Origin: Catalinimonas sp038039535
GTDB taxonomy: Bacteria > Bacteroidota > Bacteroidia > Cytophagales > Cyclobacteriaceae
Length of the DNA stretch: 64,000 nucleotides
Assembly: GCF_038039535.1 (NCBI RefSeq)
Contig: NZ_JBBPHP010000015.1
Location: 62,001 to 126,000 of the forward strand
Reading direction: 5' to 3'
The position numbers and the translations under genes were made by a program. The notes beneath the pieces are model-generated. The model saw only the letters and a list, made by a program, of their open reading frames with translations. It was not told where the DNA came from and did no database searches. Of this stretch, positions 18,186 to 27,133 are shown in pieces (within the stretch, counting starts at the first letter, position 1; each line of letters opens with the position of its first letter).

Positions 18186-18850
18186 GCAAATTCATAACCA
18201 TCAAAATCATCGTAGTTGACCCCTAGTTTATCCATTACTTCCTGGGGGCTTCCTTTCCATACATTGGCAGTGTTACCTTTATATTGAAGGTCTTCAATCC
18301 CTATCTTGCTGGTAAAGAATCCGGTTGCTACAAAATCCCTGAAATTATTAAAGAAGTTGACGCCCTGACTCATCTCGGGTTTGGCAATTTCAGGATAAGC
18401 AATCTGATCAAGGAGTTGCTTTTGTTGCTGCTCGCTCAGCTCCACAAATGCTTTTTCAAACTGATGAATACTCTCCATGTCCAGCCATCGCAGGCCTCCA
18501 CGCATACCGGTCTGATGCCAAGGCTGATCTTTCATCATAAATTCAATGAATTCAGGGACACCCGCATCGGCAGCATTCCCTGAACGGTCGTCAGCAGGGA
18601 TAATCAGGTTTCCCAGTACAGTAACCGTTTGCATCTCATGCTCCGAAAAGAATTGCTGATCCATCAGCCTTTGATCAGCTTCACTTAGATTCATCTCCTC
18701 ATTGCCAGCATGCTGATGCTCAGGAGCTTCCGCTGTTTCTTCGGGAGTTTCGCAGCCTACCCAGGTGAGACTTGCCAGAGATGCGGCAGCTCCGCTCATA
18801 TATTTAAGAGAGGTACGTCGGTTCATACCATTTTTTTTTGGCTCTTCCAT
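18182..18850 (-). CDS. Gluconate 2-dehydrogenase subunit 3 family protein, Tat-exported
   Basis: 222 residues. A twin-arginine signal (NRRTSLKYMSGAAASLASL) ends near a Cys in WVGCETP, so the product could also be lipidated. The body matches the gluconate 2-dehydrogenase subunit 3 family: an FFSEHEMQTV-type start, LGNLIIPADDRSGNAADAGVPEF and FFNNFRDFVATGFFTS. This small subunit accompanies GMC flavoprotein dehydrogenases and carries them through the Tat system. It lies 12 bp downstream of the GMC gene. An internal ATG at 18826 (MNRRTS) is an alternative start. Its stop overlaps the LytTR gene's stop by 4 bp. Confidence 0.88.
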   Translation of the reverse strand: MEEPKKNGMNRRTSLKYMSGAAASLASLTWVGCETPEETAEAPEHQHAGNEEMNLSEADQRLMDQQFFSEHEMQTVTVLGNLIIPADDRSGNAADAGVPEFIEFMMKDQPWHQTGMRGGLRWLDMESIHQFEKAFVELSEQQQKQLLDQIAYPEIAKPEMSQGVNFFNNFRDFVATGFFTSKIGIEDLQYKGNTANVWKGSPQEVMDKLGVNYDDFDGYEFA

Positions 18851-18862
18851 AAATCAATTATT

Positions 18863-20596
18863 TTAGATATTACCTTTCTTTTTCTGATCAATGATGTATT
18901 CTGATGTTCTCAGCGAAAGTGCTAAGATAGTCCAGGTAGGGTTTTTATCGGCCATAGATACAAATGAAGCACCATCTGCTACAAAGAGATTTTTGCAGTC
19001 AAACGACTGGCAGTACTCATTGACAGGAGCTTTCTTTGCATCTTTACCCATACGTGCTACGCCAACTTCGTGGATGATACGTCCCGGAGCATGAAGGCCA
19101 TAGTTAGAGTCAGCTCCTGCTTTATTCCACAGCAGCTTTCCACCCATACTGTCAATAATCTCCTCAAAAGTGTCCTGCATATGCTTGGCCTGTAATATTT
19201 CATGCTCACTCCATTTGTAGTTGAAGCGAAGCACTGGAATACCCCACTGGTCAACTATGCCCGGATCAATTTCACAGTAATTGCTTTCCAAAGCCACAGG
19301 TTCACCCCGACCACTGAAACCGACCATAGCTCCATAGAAGCTACGATAATCGTTTTTGAGTTGGGTGCCATAGCCACCACCACCTTTAGGGCGCTCAGCA
19401 CCAAAGGAAGCATTATAATTTTGGATACCCCCCAAAAATCCATAAGAAGGCATATTTCTTCCTCCCCAGATCTCAATATGATAACCTCTGGGAAAATCAA
19501 GCTTCGCCTTTTGGTTATCTATCCACCAGGGCGTATACAGATGCATACCTCCCACACCATCCTCATTGTAAGGTATACCATCCATCATCTGAGGAAAGAT
19601 ACCAGCAAGATCCCCTCCGGTAGAGTCCATCAGGTATTTACCCACCATTCCGCTGGAGTTTCCTAAGCCATTGGGATGACGCGATGATTTGGAGTTGAGC
19701 ATCAGACGGGCAGTCTCGCAGGCACTGGCAGCGAGCACTACTGCTTTAGCTCTAATAGTATACTCCATGTTATCATCTTTGCTTACGTAGGAAACACCGG
19801 TAGCCAGACCTTCATCATTCGTAAGTACTTCCCGGGCCATTGCATTGGTGATCAGGGTAACGTTACCGGTCTCCAGAGCAGGGGGAAGAAGTACGGATGG
19901 AGAAGAAAAATTAGAATGGGTAGAACAACCACGGTTGCACTGTGAGCAGTAGTGACAGGCTGCTCTCTTGCCCAGCGGGCGGGTGAGAATAGAAAGTCGG
20001 GATGGTACTACCGGAATTTTCAGAGGGTCGCAGCCTTTTTTTACCAGCATTTCATAAGCACGAGGCTTGGGTGGAGGAAGAAAATAGCCATCAGGTTCAT
20101 TGTCTAATCCAAGACTTGGGTCATGGTTGACACCAAAAACGCCGATCATCTTATCTATTCTGTCGTAATAAGGTTTGATGTCAGCATAACTGATGGGCCA
20201 GTCATCTCCCAGGCCATCTATACTCTTCCTTTTGAAATCCTTTTCTCCAAAACGTAGTGAAATTCTTCCCCAGTGATTGGTACGACCGCCCAGCATACGC
20301 GAGCGGAACCAGTCAAATTCTGTTCCGGCTACTCTGGTGTAGGGTTCACCATCTATATCCCAGCCTCCGAAAGCCGCATCAAATTCTCCAAAAGGCCTGT
20401 GGGTATTGGCACCTCTACGCGGAGATTGGTAAGGCCATTTGAACATGTCTCCTTTTGAAGAGTCAAACATAGGCCCCGCTTCCAGCAAGGCAACTTTTGC
20501 ACCGGCTTCAGACAACGTCTTGGCTGCCATACCGCCACCGGCACCAGAACCTACGATGCATACATCGTAAACCGTAGAACTTTCTTTTATCTGCAT
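18863..20596 (-). CDS. GMC-family FAD oxidoreductase (gluconate/sugar dehydrogenase large subunit-like)
   Basis: 577 residues. GSGAGGG at 16-22 binds FAD. C214, C217, C220 and C224 form C-x2-C-x2-C-x3-C, as in GMC dehydrogenases with an iron-sulfur cluster. GRIIHEVGVARMG holds the active-site His, and DGASFVSMADKNPTWT is the C-terminal FAD/active-site segment. These enzymes oxidise sugars or polyols and pass electrons to a cytochrome or quinone. The large subunit has no signal of its own and would be exported with subunit 3, encoded next. No cytochrome c subunit lies alongside, so the electron acceptor is unclear. Confidence 0.92.
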   Translation of the reverse strand: MQIKESSTVYDVCIVGSGAGGGMAAKTLSEAGAKVALLEAGPMFDSSKGDMFKWPYQSPRRGANTHRPFGEFDAAFGGWDIDGEPYTRVAGTEFDWFRSRMLGGRTNHWGRISLRFGEKDFKRKSIDGLGDDWPISYADIKPYYDRIDKMIGVFGVNHDPSLGLDNEPDGYFLPPPKPRAYEMLVKKGCDPLKIPVVPSRLSILTRPLGKRAACHYCSQCNRGCSTHSNFSSPSVLLPPALETGNVTLITNAMAREVLTNDEGLATGVSYVSKDDNMEYTIRAKAVVLAASACETARLMLNSKSSRHPNGLGNSSGMVGKYLMDSTGGDLAGIFPQMMDGIPYNEDGVGGMHLYTPWWIDNQKAKLDFPRGYHIEIWGGRNMPSYGFLGGIQNYNASFGAERPKGGGGYGTQLKNDYRSFYGAMVGFSGRGEPVALESNYCEIDPGIVDQWGIPVLRFNYKWSEHEILQAKHMQDTFEEIIDSMGGKLLWNKAGADSNYGLHAPGRIIHEVGVARMGKDAKKAPVNEYCQSFDCKNLFVADGASFVSMADKNPTWTILALSLRTSEYIIDQKKKGNI

Positions 20597-20875
20597 TGAG
20601 CTGTTTTTTTGTGCATAAATTAGAGAAGGAATATATGGTGCGCAACCCTATAAAACCTTCATATTTTGTTTAGAATAAAAATGAATAAAGGGGTATCTTA
20701 AATAAAAGCAATATTGGTTGAAAATTTAGCAATTATTGGTCGTTTGTGATATGAAATATATCTGAAATATTGATAATCAATCAAATTTTAACAGACCATC
20801 TATATGCTCCCTATGTACTTTTAACGGAGGAATTATTGTTAAAATATCCTAAACCGGAAATATCTGCAACGGATT

Positions 20876-23317
20876 TTAAAATTGATATTTGACGGAAAGC
20901 ATATAGTTTCTGCCCATATCATCTGCAAAGTAACGCAGCCGGTCGGTATAGGTCCGATACGAAGTGTTCAGTACATTCCTGACCTGAAAATTGAGGTTAA
21001 AATGATTGATTTGAGCATTCCATCCCAGGTTAACCATCAGATAGCCATCAGGAGGAGGGAGGAGATCAAAAGTTGAAGTATTTTCTTCAAAGAGATTTAC
21101 ATCATTTTGTTCAGCTTCCAAAATTTCTTGTATTGATATTACTCGCGGAGCTAGAAACTGCGGAAATGTATAGGAGAGTGTGGCATTCCAGCTATGTTGG
21201 TCTATAAAGGCAAATTTTTGTAAATTCTGTTGGTAAGCGTATTGAAAGTTCAGAGGCGGTATACCCACAAAATATTCATCGTTTGTGATATCTTTTGCCC
21301 ATACATAGCTAAGCTGAGCTGAAGAGGTGATATCTGATGAATGTAGATAATCCATACTGGCATCAATACCGGCAAACAAAGCATCATCCTGATCATAAAT
21401 GAAATAAGGAAATGCTCCTCTCACAGTTTGAGTGATGCCTGCCGGTTTGGTGTAAATATAGTTCCTGATATAATTTACGTATCCGGTAAATTCAGCCCTT
21501 ACCAACTCACGGCTGATTTCATAAGTGTTGATCCATTTGATTCCCAGTTCAGAAGGAGCAGCTTTGTCATTTTCAGTAAGAATGTTATCAGTACTTATTT
21601 CATTGTTTTCCTGTCTTTCATACCGCCAGAGACCGTACTCAATGGAAGCCTGATGCTTTCCAAAGCTGTAGAGTTCGGAGACATTCGGTGGACGCCAGGC
21701 TGTACCCAGATTGGTTCTGAAAAGATGTCCGTTTTCTAATTGCTTGATCAATCCCAGCGTAGCAGTTACATTCTGAAAGGACAAGTCGTTACGGTATACA
21801 TCATTATCTATATCACGACCACGGATAGAGTTGTTCTGGAAATCATAACGGATGCCCCATTCAAGGCGACTTTCCAGTATATTTTTGCTTTCAATCAGGT
21901 AAACACCAATACGGGTAGAATTATAGTTAGGAATAAAAGGGATGGTATTGGTACCGGGCAGATTATTGTTATCCTGATAAATCGTCTGTACACCTAAACT
22001 CCCGTCCCAATCAAAGAATTGTGGATGTTTCCACTCCAGATCAAGCGACTGACTCATCAACTCCAGGTTAATCGCTGGCCTTTCGTTATTTGCCCCTCTT
22101 CGTACATCAAACTCCAGTCGGTGGTTTTTCTGAAAAGCGTAAATTACTTCTAAAGATTGATTTTCATCGCTGAGCACGCTTCTGAGTTTCAACACATCAT
22201 GCTGTACCTGCTGCCGCGGGTTGTTGATCTGATAGGTAAAATCTGAAGTGTAGAGGGGAGGTGATGAGGAAATAGCTAAGGCAAGGTCTTCCAGGTTTCC
22301 GGTAACCGAACCCCTGAGAATACCCAGTTCCTGATCAAAATGACTATAATAAGCATAAAAATCCAGGTTCTTCCAATGGTAACGCGTGCCTAATGAATAA
22401 CTGCTTTCCCGCTTACCTGTATTAGAAAGCTCATAATCAGGAGCATGAAGATCACCCTGATAAGTCTGGGAGGCCTGAGCCTGAACACTGAATTTATGGA
22501 AGCCTTTCTGCAAACGAATGTGGCCATCCCCGGAACGACCATTTGATTTACCGGTCAGGCTAACTTCCCCTTTCAAAGGTGTAAGTAAATCCAGCTTATT
22601 GGGGTTGATTACTAATACTCCTCCCAATGCATCAGGTCCGTAACGAACGGTAGCAGCACCTTTGACAACACTAATATTATTGGCCATGGAGGGATCAATC
22701 TCAGGTGCATGTTCCACGCCCCAATTTTGAAATTCATGGCGCACACCATTGTTTACAATTAATACCCGATTACTATGCAATCCGTGAATGATAGGTTTCA
22801 CAACATTCTGACCGGTTTTCAGAACGGATACTCCACTGATATTGCTGGCCAGGTCACCTAAAGATTCGGACTGATTTTGTTCAAAAACTTGAGAAGATAA
22901 GCGGTCAACAGTACCAGAATAAAGCGAACCTTCCTGAATCTCACCTTCCACAATTACGCTTTCCAGGGTAACACTATCAGCGGCCATGAAAATTTTGGGT
23001 ACTTCGTGATAGGTATCATGGTGATGTATTACTTTTTTATACCCCACATAAGTGACGATCAGGTCAAATTCTTTCAGACAAAGCTTATTAATACTGAAAT
23101 AGCCTTGCTTATCAGTAATTGTACCTTTGGAACTTTCTTTTACCTGAACACTGGCATAGGGGAGAGGTTCCTGAGTTTGAAGGTCCAGCACATAACCCTC
23201 CACGTGATACTGGCAGCTATCAGTAAGCGCATTTTCCGACTGCCAGGCATAAGAAGTAGTAATTGTGGCTATGCAAAAAAATAGCAGGCATAAGGAAGAT
23301 AAAAAAAACTGCTTCAT
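20876..23317 (-). CDS. TonB-dependent outer-membrane receptor, possibly for zinc
   Basis: 813 residues from the ATG at 23317, which overlaps the Fur-family stop as ATGA; in-frame ATGs at 23329 and 23338 are alternatives. The signal peptide MKQFFLSSLCLLFFC is followed by a carboxypeptidase-like beta domain (VEGYVLDLQTQEPLPYASVQV), a plug domain (SLGDLASNISGVSVLKTG, VVKGAATVRYGPDALGGVL) and a 22-strand barrel ending in Phe. The plug also has an HGLHSNRVLIVNNGVRHEF stretch rich in His. Coupling to a Fur-type regulator suggests metal-controlled uptake; zinc is a guess from the Zur-like features of that regulator. Confidence 0.88.
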   Translation of the reverse strand: MKQFFLSSLCLLFFCIATITTSYAWQSENALTDSCQYHVEGYVLDLQTQEPLPYASVQVKESSKGTITDKQGYFSINKLCLKEFDLIVTYVGYKKVIHHHDTYHEVPKIFMAADSVTLESVIVEGEIQEGSLYSGTVDRLSSQVFEQNQSESLGDLASNISGVSVLKTGQNVVKPIIHGLHSNRVLIVNNGVRHEFQNWGVEHAPEIDPSMANNISVVKGAATVRYGPDALGGVLVINPNKLDLLTPLKGEVSLTGKSNGRSGDGHIRLQKGFHKFSVQAQASQTYQGDLHAPDYELSNTGKRESSYSLGTRYHWKNLDFYAYYSHFDQELGILRGSVTGNLEDLALAISSSPPLYTSDFTYQINNPRQQVQHDVLKLRSVLSDENQSLEVIYAFQKNHRLEFDVRRGANNERPAINLELMSQSLDLEWKHPQFFDWDGSLGVQTIYQDNNNLPGTNTIPFIPNYNSTRIGVYLIESKNILESRLEWGIRYDFQNNSIRGRDIDNDVYRNDLSFQNVTATLGLIKQLENGHLFRTNLGTAWRPPNVSELYSFGKHQASIEYGLWRYERQENNEISTDNILTENDKAAPSELGIKWINTYEISRELVRAEFTGYVNYIRNYIYTKPAGITQTVRGAFPYFIYDQDDALFAGIDASMDYLHSSDITSSAQLSYVWAKDITNDEYFVGIPPLNFQYAYQQNLQKFAFIDQHSWNATLSYTFPQFLAPRVISIQEILEAEQNDVNLFEENTSTFDLLPPPDGYLMVNLGWNAQINHFNLNFQVRNVLNTSYRTYTDRLRYFADDMGRNYMLSVKYQF

Positions 23318-23790
23318 GAAGGACTGCATGATATACAATAGCCTTTAACTACCATTTCCACTTCCTGTACCTGATATCCTTTAGGAAGATTTACTTTAGG
23401 AATGGTTTGTTCGGGTAGGCATAAGGTTTTACCACAGGCATGGCAGGAGAAATGGATATGTTCTTCATGTGCAGCTCCGGGGCTTTCCTTAATCGTCTGC
23501 TGGATATTATGCTGTTGCTCAGATTGTTCCAGTGTTTTACGGATGTTGTCTGATAGCCCATAAAGTGCAGCACCACCATCGCTCGGTATGGGGTGTAAGA
23601 TATTTTTCTCAATAAATGAATTGAGTGTACGGTATATGGTAACTCTATCATATTGAGGCAGCTTCACTTCCAGGTCTTTGGCAGAAAGAGCGAATGAAGC
23701 ATTCATAAAAAACGTAATGATATCTGTTCTGCACCTGGTGAAGCGCAGCTGATGTTGGTGAAATAAGCTTTCCAGAATTTGCTGATCCAT
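23314..23790 (-). CDS. Fur-family metalloregulator (Zur-like)
   Basis: 158 residues. A winged-helix N-terminal domain (KLPQYDRVTIYRTLNSFIEKNIL is the recognition region) precedes a dimerisation domain with HIHFSCHACGKTLCL and a final GYCISC. The two CxxC pairs make the structural zinc site. Fur proteins repress metal-uptake genes when loaded with Fe, Zn or another metal. The short metal-binding domain and coupling to a TonB receptor through an ATGA overlap suggest a Zur-type role, but iron is not excluded. Regulation is likely autogenous through the region just upstream. Confidence 0.88.
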   Translation of the reverse strand: MDQQILESLFHQHQLRFTRCRTDIITFFMNASFALSAKDLEVKLPQYDRVTIYRTLNSFIEKNILHPIPSDGGAALYGLSDNIRKTLEQSEQQHNIQQTIKESPGAAHEEHIHFSCHACGKTLCLPEQTIPKVNLPKGYQVQEVEMVVKGYCISCSPS

Positions 23791-23846
23791 GCGGCAAGTT
23801 AATTAATATGCAATCAAGTTGCGTGTATTCAACTACAAATTTAGGG

Positions 23847-23867
23847 AATTGATTCACTGAACTAATT
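23847..23867. promoter_or_regulatory. Candidate Fur/Zur operator
   Basis: AATTGATTCACTGAACTAATT is an imperfect palindrome centred on TTCACTGAA, about 60-80 bp upstream of the Fur-family start. It has the size of a Fur-type box but does not match a known Zur consensus closely. Confidence 0.3.
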
Positions 23868-23922
23868 CACATAGAATGTATACCTATAAATAGAGGGAGT
23901 GATAGTAAGGAGATTCCAAACA

Positions 23923-25467
23923 CTAGTCAGTATTCATCCACCAGAGCTGCTCCCATACTGCTTCCCCATCATTTTTTTGTGGCTTACCGGATGTACTACG
24001 TCCTTCTGTGATATAGCGGGTCAGTAATTTTTTCAGATCTTCAACTTTATCAGGCTTTGCTAATGCCAGATTTTTTGTTTCACCAATATCTTCTGCCAGA
24101 TTATATAACTGTAGTTCAGGAAGGTTCTTAGCTTTATCACTATCAGGTTGAGGATCACTCCATCCTCCTGAACCAGCACACATGATTAGTTTCCAATCCC
24201 CCTGACGAATGGCAAAGCTACCATTGATGGAATGGTGTACCGTAGCTTCCCTGAGTGGATTTTTGAAGCTTGCTCCTTTTAGAATAGGTAGAATACTATA
24301 GCTGTCTTCTCCTTCATCATCTTTAAGCTCGTAGCCTATGATTTCAGCACAGCTAGCTAGTAGATCGGTGGTACATATCACTTCATCGGTAGTGCTGGAG
24401 GGAGTGATAACGGAAGGCCATTTTGCGATGAAAGGCACATGATGCCCTCCTTCAAAGATGTCTGCCTTATGTCCGCGAAAATGATAAGAAGGATCATGGC
24501 CCAGAGCAAGCAGTTCATCGTATTTAGCTCGGGGTGAACAGCCGTTATCTGAAGTGATAATGATAAGTGTATTCTGTTCTATTCCCTGTGTCTTTACAGT
24601 CTGCATCAGTTTCCCTATATAATCGTCCACCATCATTACAAAATCACCATAGGGATTTAATTTGCTCTTCCCCTGCCATTTTTCAGTGGGTAAAATGGGA
24701 GTATGGGGTGAAGGTAATGCCAGGTACAAAAAGAAAGGATGCTCATTTTTACTTTGTGCTTTCACATAATTTTCGGCTTTGCTAAAAAAATGGGGGGTAA
24801 CCTCTTCATGTACAAAATCCGGTGCGGTGAGCCCCTTTCTCCAGAATCCTTGAAAGTCAGTGTTTTCGGTAGAATCTATCGGTACTGCGGTAGGCATGCC
24901 ATTTTCTACATATACATAAGGCGGCATGTCCAATGATCCATTGTGGCCATAGGCATAGTCAAACCCCAGATCGTTGGGAGTATGGCTGACAGCTTGAGTA
25001 AAATCAATGTCACCATTATTCATTCTGGCAAAATTCCATCCCAGATGCCACTTACCGATAAAAGCCGTGTGATATCCTGCACGCTGAAGCATGCTGGCCA
25101 CTGTAGTTCTTTCTTTAGGAATTAATGCTTCAGATTCGCCCCAGAGTACACCTTCTTTTAAAGTTGAGCGCCAGTTGTAACGACCGGTCAAAATTCCGTA
25201 ACGAGTAGGGGTACAAACAGCAGATGAAGTATGGGCATCGGTAAACATCATGCCTTCCGCTGCCAACTGGTCAAGATGGGGCGTTTTGATTTTACTTTCA
25301 GGATTGAATGCGCTTACATCACCATAACCCAAATCATCGGCGAGTATGTAAATGATGTTGGGATGTGGATTAATTTGTGCAGTAGCATAAAAAGAAAGCA
25401 GAAAACACAGCAGATAAGCAGTTGTGCGTTTAACGCAAATACTATTCTTCAGGATCTTAGGTTGCAT
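23923..25467 (-). CDS. Secreted sulfatase (type I, formylglycine-dependent)
   Basis: 514 residues from the ATG at 25467. A frame-open extension to 25536 would bury the signal peptide KRTTAYLLCFLLSFYATAQ, so the shorter start is used. ILADDLGYGD holds the metal-binding Asp pair, and CTPTRYGILTGR (Cys85) is the C-x-P-x-R motif whose Cys becomes formylglycine. GKWHLG and the later SDNGCS are also typical. Sulfatases remove sulfate esters from marine polysaccharides or small metabolites. No maturase lies nearby. It is 73 bp downstream of a class V aminotransferase on the same strand and may be cotranscribed. Confidence 0.92.
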   Translation of the reverse strand: MQPKILKNSICVKRTTAYLLCFLLSFYATAQINPHPNIIYILADDLGYGDVSAFNPESKIKTPHLDQLAAEGMMFTDAHTSSAVCTPTRYGILTGRYNWRSTLKEGVLWGESEALIPKERTTVASMLQRAGYHTAFIGKWHLGWNFARMNNGDIDFTQAVSHTPNDLGFDYAYGHNGSLDMPPYVYVENGMPTAVPIDSTENTDFQGFWRKGLTAPDFVHEEVTPHFFSKAENYVKAQSKNEHPFFLYLALPSPHTPILPTEKWQGKSKLNPYGDFVMMVDDYIGKLMQTVKTQGIEQNTLIIITSDNGCSPRAKYDELLALGHDPSYHFRGHKADIFEGGHHVPFIAKWPSVITPSSTTDEVICTTDLLASCAEIIGYELKDDEGEDSYSILPILKGASFKNPLREATVHHSINGSFAIRQGDWKLIMCAGSGGWSDPQPDSDKAKNLPELQLYNLAEDIGETKNLALAKPDKVEDLKKLLTRYITEGRSTSGKPQKNDGEAVWEQLWWMNTD

Positions 25468-25540
25468 AATAGCTTTAGGTCGTTTGCAGCGAATCAAGAT
25501 AGCATTTTTAGATAGAAAACTAACTATTATAATCATTAGG

Positions 25541-26713
25541 CTACATTTTTTGGATGATGTCAGCCACTCTATCCATTTCTTCTATGGTGTTAAAATAATG
25601 AGGAGATAATCTTACTACCCAGTCAATCCCTTTTTTCTCAAAGTCTATGATGGCACTACTTTTTGCTGTGGTAGAGTAAAATACATTTTGTGCATCAAGA
25701 CAGGCTTTGATCTGAGCCAATGATTTACCCTCTTTTTGGAAAGTAAGGATGTTGCAGGTTCTGCTGCCCTGATCAAACAATTTTACTCCCGCTATGCTCA
25801 CGAGCCTTTCACGGAGTTGGTGCATAAGTTGCTGATTGTAAGTTTCAATATGCTCAATTCCTACTGCATTGGCATAGGCTACGGCCTCTTTCAGACCTAT
25901 CAGCAGGGCATAAGGGATTTCCCAGCTTTCAAACCTTTTAGCACTTTCTATCATTTGAAACTGATCAGAAGAAGTCCACTCAGCGCCTCTCAGATCAATG
26001 AATAATGGAGCATAGTCTTGAGTAAGTACCTTGTCAGAAACATATAAGAAACCGGTGCCACGTGGTCCTCTTAGAAACTTTCTACCGGTAACACTCATAA
26101 AATCGCATTGGATTTCTTTTACATCCACCGAGAATTGCCCAACGGATTGACAGGCATCTAAAAGATAAAGTACTTGGTGCTGGGTACAAATTTTACCAAT
26201 ATCAGCTACATCCTGTACCAAACCTGAATTGGTAGGAACATGAGTTATGGCAACAAGCCTGGGTTGATGTATTTGGATTTTTTGTTCTAAATCTTCCAGG
26301 TCTAAGTCCCCATTACCCTTATTTTTTACTCTCACCACATCAATCTTAAACCGCTGCTTGAGTGAGATAAAATTGATCTGGTTTGATACATAATCATTAT
26401 CTGAAGTGAGAATTACATCATCAACTTCAAAAGGAATAGAAGATAGTGCTTTGGCATATGCTTCGGTTGCGCTGAATGCAAAAGCAATTTGATGCGCTTC
26501 GGCGTTGATAAGCAAAGCTACTTCTTTATAAAATGATTCAATGTCCGCTTCTCTAAGTTCAGCTACCTTATAGCCGCCCAGCTTTTCTTCTTCTTTGAGA
26601 TATTTCTGTACGCTTTCGGCTGCTTTATGAGGCATCAGTGAAGAACCTGCACTATTCAGAAAAATCTTATCCTGACAGGCCGGGGTATCTTTACGAATTT
26701 GCTTAATGTTCAT
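25541..26713 (-). CDS. PLP-dependent aminotransferase class V-fold enzyme
   Basis: 390 residues. The fold-type I signature is complete: THVPTNSGLVQDV, LLDACQSVGQ (Asp187 contacts the PLP ring nitrogen) and SVTGRKFLRGPRGTGF, where Lys212 forms the Schiff base. The sequence is closer to the isopenicillin-N-epimerase/ergothioneine-lyase-like branch than to IscS or SufS; no mobile catalytic Cys loop is evident. It has no signal and is cytoplasmic. The substrate is unknown. The sulfatase gene follows at 73 bp, a pairing that might reflect use of a sulfur-containing or amino-sulfonate compound (speculative). Confidence 0.88.
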   Translation of the reverse strand: MNIKQIRKDTPACQDKIFLNSAGSSLMPHKAAESVQKYLKEEEKLGGYKVAELREADIESFYKEVALLINAEAHQIAFAFSATEAYAKALSSIPFEVDDVILTSDNDYVSNQINFISLKQRFKIDVVRVKNKGNGDLDLEDLEQKIQIHQPRLVAITHVPTNSGLVQDVADIGKICTQHQVLYLLDACQSVGQFSVDVKEIQCDFMSVTGRKFLRGPRGTGFLYVSDKVLTQDYAPLFIDLRGAEWTSSDQFQMIESAKRFESWEIPYALLIGLKEAVAYANAVGIEHIETYNQQLMHQLRERLVSIAGVKLFDQGSRTCNILTFQKEGKSLAQIKACLDAQNVFYSTTAKSSAIIDFEKKGIDWVVRLSPHYFNTIEEMDRVADIIQKM

Positions 26714-27133
26714 ATTTAAAATTAAAGACTACTGGTAAACGAACCAACCCAAATCAGGTATACCCTGAAATCTTTCTATACTAATAGAGGCAAATAGCAT
26801 CTCAGTAAATTTTATAAAAAAGTGTTTACACTAAAGCGAACTACCGAAGCATCACCTCACAGGTGAATTTGTAGATAGCTTGATAACACGTGCAAGTTTC
26901 TTCCTAAGTAGTAGTTCAAAAACAAACCAAAATATTTATGCAAATCGCGGGAACATTACTTATATTTAGTTAACACAGTGTCAGCAGCTGTAAATAACAT
27001 GATTAGGAGAAAGCGCATAGGATGAATTGAGCAGTAAATATGCTTTAGCATATAATGTATAAAACGCAGATAATCACTGTTTTCCTGTACGAAATCAGGG
27101 GAATATATTTTTTTAAATCAAACACCTAGAGCT
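26714..27133. other. 420-bp intergenic region between divergent genes
   Basis: No gene is visible. It contains TCAGGTATACCCTGA (26754-26768), an imperfect palindrome, and TCACCT-CAC-AGGTGA (26852-26866), a perfect 6-bp-arm palindrome that could be an operator for either gene. Confidence 0.45.
26852..26866. promoter_or_regulatory. Operator-like palindrome
   Basis: TCACCT and AGGTGA flank CAC. The 11-mer TCACAGGTGAA (26857-26867) is identical to 17244-17254 within the LytTR candidate site. Confidence 0.35.

Noticed and set aside
19202..19666. 154-codon frame opposite the GMC gene
   Set aside because: It is antisense to a strongly conserved dehydrogenase and lacks any recognisable motif.
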